A stretch of 64,000 bases of DNA from Kiritimatiellia bacterium (GTDB lineage Bacteria > Verrucomicrobiota > Kiritimatiellia > RFP12 > DVOR01): positions 389,286 through 453,285 of the forward strand of contig JAFXKZ010000002.1 of NCBI GenBank assembly GCA_017531445.1, read 5' to 3'. Under the pieces are notes generated by a model. It was not told where the DNA came from and did not search any database. It was given only the letters and a program-made list of their open reading frames with translations. Every line of letters begins with the position of its first letter. The stretch's first letter is position 1. The translations under genes were made by a program, and so were the position numbers. Below, one piece after another: positions 62,489 to 64,000 of this stretch.

Positions 62489-64000
62489 ATGTCCAACTTC
62501 AAATTCTTTCTCTCCGCCCCATCCTTTGCCCCCTTCGCAGAGGTAGCTATTTCGGCGGAGAAAATCTTACATATTGACCCGGCTGCGTGTATTCTCAACT
62601 GCCGCCGTGCCATGGAGTTTGCTGTGAAGTGGATGTATTCCGTGGACAAGGAACTGGAAATGCCTTATCAGGACAATCTCCAGAGCCTGATGGGCAGAGA
62701 GGAATTCCGCTCCATCGTAGGGCCCGACATCTGGCGACGGATGGACTATATCCGCACCAAGGGAAACAATGTGGCACACAATTCCGGGAAGGCATCCAAG
62801 GCGGCGGCTATGCTGTGTCTGGAGAATCTGCATATCTTCCTGGACTTTGTTGCCTACTGCTATGCGGACGAATATGAGGAAACTAAGTTTGATGCGGCGA
62901 ATATACCCTCTCCGCCGCCGTTGGCGGCGCCTCTGCCAAAGGGAGAGGCAAGCTTGACTCCCCCTCTGGGGGAACTGTCACCGAAGGTGACTGAGAGGGC
63001 ATTGGCTGAACTGATCGAGGAAAACAAGGCACTGAAGGAGCAGCTCACTGCCCGCCGTGCCGAGCAACAGCAGACCTATGTACCCAAGCCCCTGGACATT
63101 TCCGAATATGAGACCCGAAAGCACTATATTGATGTGATGCTGGAGGATGCCGGCTGGACGGAAGGCAAGGACTGGATCAACGAAGTGGAGTTGCCCGGTA
63201 TGCCCAACAAGAGCGAGGAGGGCTTTGCGGACTATGTACTCTACGATGAAGCCCACAAGCCTCTGGCGGTCATCGAGGCTAAGCGTACCTGCGTGGATGT
63301 GTCCAAAGGCCGTCAGCAGGCGGAGCTTTATGCAGATATTTTGGAAAAGCAATACGGTCGCCGCCCGGCCATCTTCCTGACCAACGGTTTTGAGACGCGC
63401 ATCAGTGACGGCCAATATCCCGAACGCAAGTGTGCCACCATCTACTCCAAGCGGGACTTAAGCAAGATGTTCAACCTGCGCACCATGCGGACTTCCTTGA
63501 AAAATGTCATGGTGAAGAAAAACATCGCAGGCAGATACTACCAGGAAGGTGCAATCAAGGCCGTCTGCGATGCCTTTGATAAGAAGAACCGCCGGAAAGC
63601 TCTGCTGGTCATGGCCACCGGTTCCGGTAAGACCAGAACGGTCATCGCACTGTGCGATGTATTGCTGCAGCATGGCTGGGTGAAGAATATCCTGTTCCTG
63701 GCTGACCGGAACTCCCTGGTCACCCAGGCAAAGCGCAGCTTTGTGAATCTGCTGCCGGATTTGTCCGTGACCAATCTCTGCGAGGAGAAGGACAACTACA
63801 TCGCCCACTGTGTTTTCTCCACGTATCAGACCATGATGAATTGCATCGACAACGTGAAGGATGAGCAGGGTAAGCTGTTTACCTGCGGTCATTTCGACTT
63901 AGTGATCTGTGACGAAGCCCACCGCTCCATCTACAACAAGTACCGGGATATTTTCAACTACTTTGATGCACCTTTGGTTGGTTTGACGGCCACCCCAAAG
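62489..64000 (+). CDS. hsdR: Type I restriction endonuclease subunit R (cut by window end)
   Basis: The first 504 codons of the ATP-driven nuclease/translocase subunit; the frame is open at the window edge. Order: N-terminal DUF4145-like domain (about 1-130), a proline-rich insert formed by a palindromic DNA element (about 140-170), a coiled coil, the PD-(D/E)xK nuclease with DYVLYDEAHKPLAVIEAKR, Walker A MATGSGKTRT (about 372), DEAH box VICDEAHRSIY and the start of motif III, GLTATPK. AAAGGAG precedes the ATG. Codon use matches hsdM rather than hsdS. Confidence 0.95.
   Translation, partial: MSNFKFFLSAPSFAPFAEVAISAEKILHIDPAACILNCRRAMEFAVKWMYSVDKELEMPYQDNLQSLMGREEFRSIVGPDIWRRMDYIRTKGNNVAHNSGKASKAAAMLCLENLHIFLDFVAYCYADEYEETKFDAANIPSPPPLAAPLPKGEASLTPPLGELSPKVTERALAELIEENKALKEQLTARRAEQQQTYVPKPLDISEYETRKHYIDVMLEDAGWTEGKDWINEVELPGMPNKSEEGFADYVLYDEAHKPLAVIEAKRTCVDVSKGRQQAELYADILEKQYGRRPAIFLTNGFETRISDGQYPERKCATIYSKRDLSKMFNLRTMRTSLKNVMVKKNIAGRYYQEGAIKAVCDAFDKKNRRKALLVMATGSGKTRTVIALCDVLLQHGWVKNILFLADRNSLVTQAKRSFVNLLPDLSVTNLCEEKDNYIAHCVFSTYQTMMNCIDNVKDEQGKLFTCGHFDLVICDEAHRSIYNKYRDIFNYFDAPLVGLTATPK
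62906..62999. repeat. Cloverleaf-like palindromic element inserted in frame in hsdR
   Basis: Outer arms CCCTCTC/GAGAGGG enclose four hairpins: GCCGCC-GTT-GGCGGC, CCTCTGCC-AAA-GGGAGAGG, a CCCC/GGGG stem and GTCACC-GAA-GGTGAC. Its sequence and layout resemble the CCTCTCC...GGGAGAGG intergenic repeats common in Oscillospirales/Faecalibacterium-type genomes (from memory). It adds about 30 codons without breaking the frame. Confidence 0.75.

Overview
The window looks like chromosomal DNA of an anaerobic, Gram-negative bacterium, most likely of the PVC group (a Verrucomicrobiota, Kiritimatiellota or Lentisphaerota type gut organism). An outer membrane with lipid A is implied by LpxI and an arabinose-5-phosphate isomerase. 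Strict or facultative anaerobiosis is implied by an oxygen-sensitive class III ribonucleotide reductase with its activase, an Fe-S class I fumarase subunit, Fe-S dihydroxy-acid dehydratase and pyruvate phosphate dikinase. The group assignment is inference from the style of the surface proteins (cohesin/dockerin-like modules, BspA-type leucine-rich repeats) and gene content; no rRNA is present to fix it.

Layout. 0.07-2.5 kb: fumarase alpha subunit and L-aspartate oxidase. 2.5-4.2 kb: gene-poor DNA with a decayed ORF, short intergenic repeats and a long inverted-repeat (MITE-like) element. 4.2-11.3 kb: a three-gene operon for large secreted proteins (LRR protein; 1280-residue multidomain protein with dockerin; 428-residue cohesin-like protein) behind a near-consensus promoter, with a second MITE-like element upstream of it. 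12.3-31.9 kb: mostly minus-strand housekeeping genes: tRNA-Ser, secDF-yajC, nrdD and nrdG (nrdD promoter carrying a textbook NrdR box pair), metK-thi4-thiE, an acyltransferase-like membrane protein, holA, kdsD with a DtxR-like regulator, a UbiA-type prenyltransferase, rho, coaE; then ilvD on plus. 32-41 kb: marC, a double ABC ATPase and an M16 peptidase on plus; then a DUF2156-GNAT fusion, a polytopic membrane protein, an M28 peptidase and parB on minus. 41-48 kb: argC, a CBM9/GH-like secreted protein, comF, a split chromate transporter, malic enzyme. 48.5-56.8 kb (plus): folD, an unrecognised 652-residue protein, a second acyltransferase-like protein, an ftsB-like gene, lpxI, ppdK.

From about 57.3 kb to the end lies an apparently acquired defence island: fic, hsdM, hsdS, an AlbA_2/ATPase-domain gene and the first 504 codons of hsdR, transcribed together from a perfect sigma70-type promoter. 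Its hsdM and hsdR have the codon style of gut Firmicutes, whereas hsdS and the AlbA_2 gene are much more AT-rich. hsdR contains an in-frame multi-hairpin insertion resembling the palindromic repeats of Oscillospirales genomes.

The most unusual content is (1) the cohesin/dockerin/LRR secreted operon lying between two copies of a 236-283 bp inverted-repeat element, (2) an intergenic repeat family with core AACATCGGCGAT in most long intergenic gaps, (3) the mosaic type I restriction island with Fic and AlbA_2 partners, (4) a short upstream ORF folded into a hairpin in the metK leader, and (5) an uncharacterised 652-residue protein translationally coupled to folD. No CRISPR array, rRNA, prophage or transposase gene was seen.
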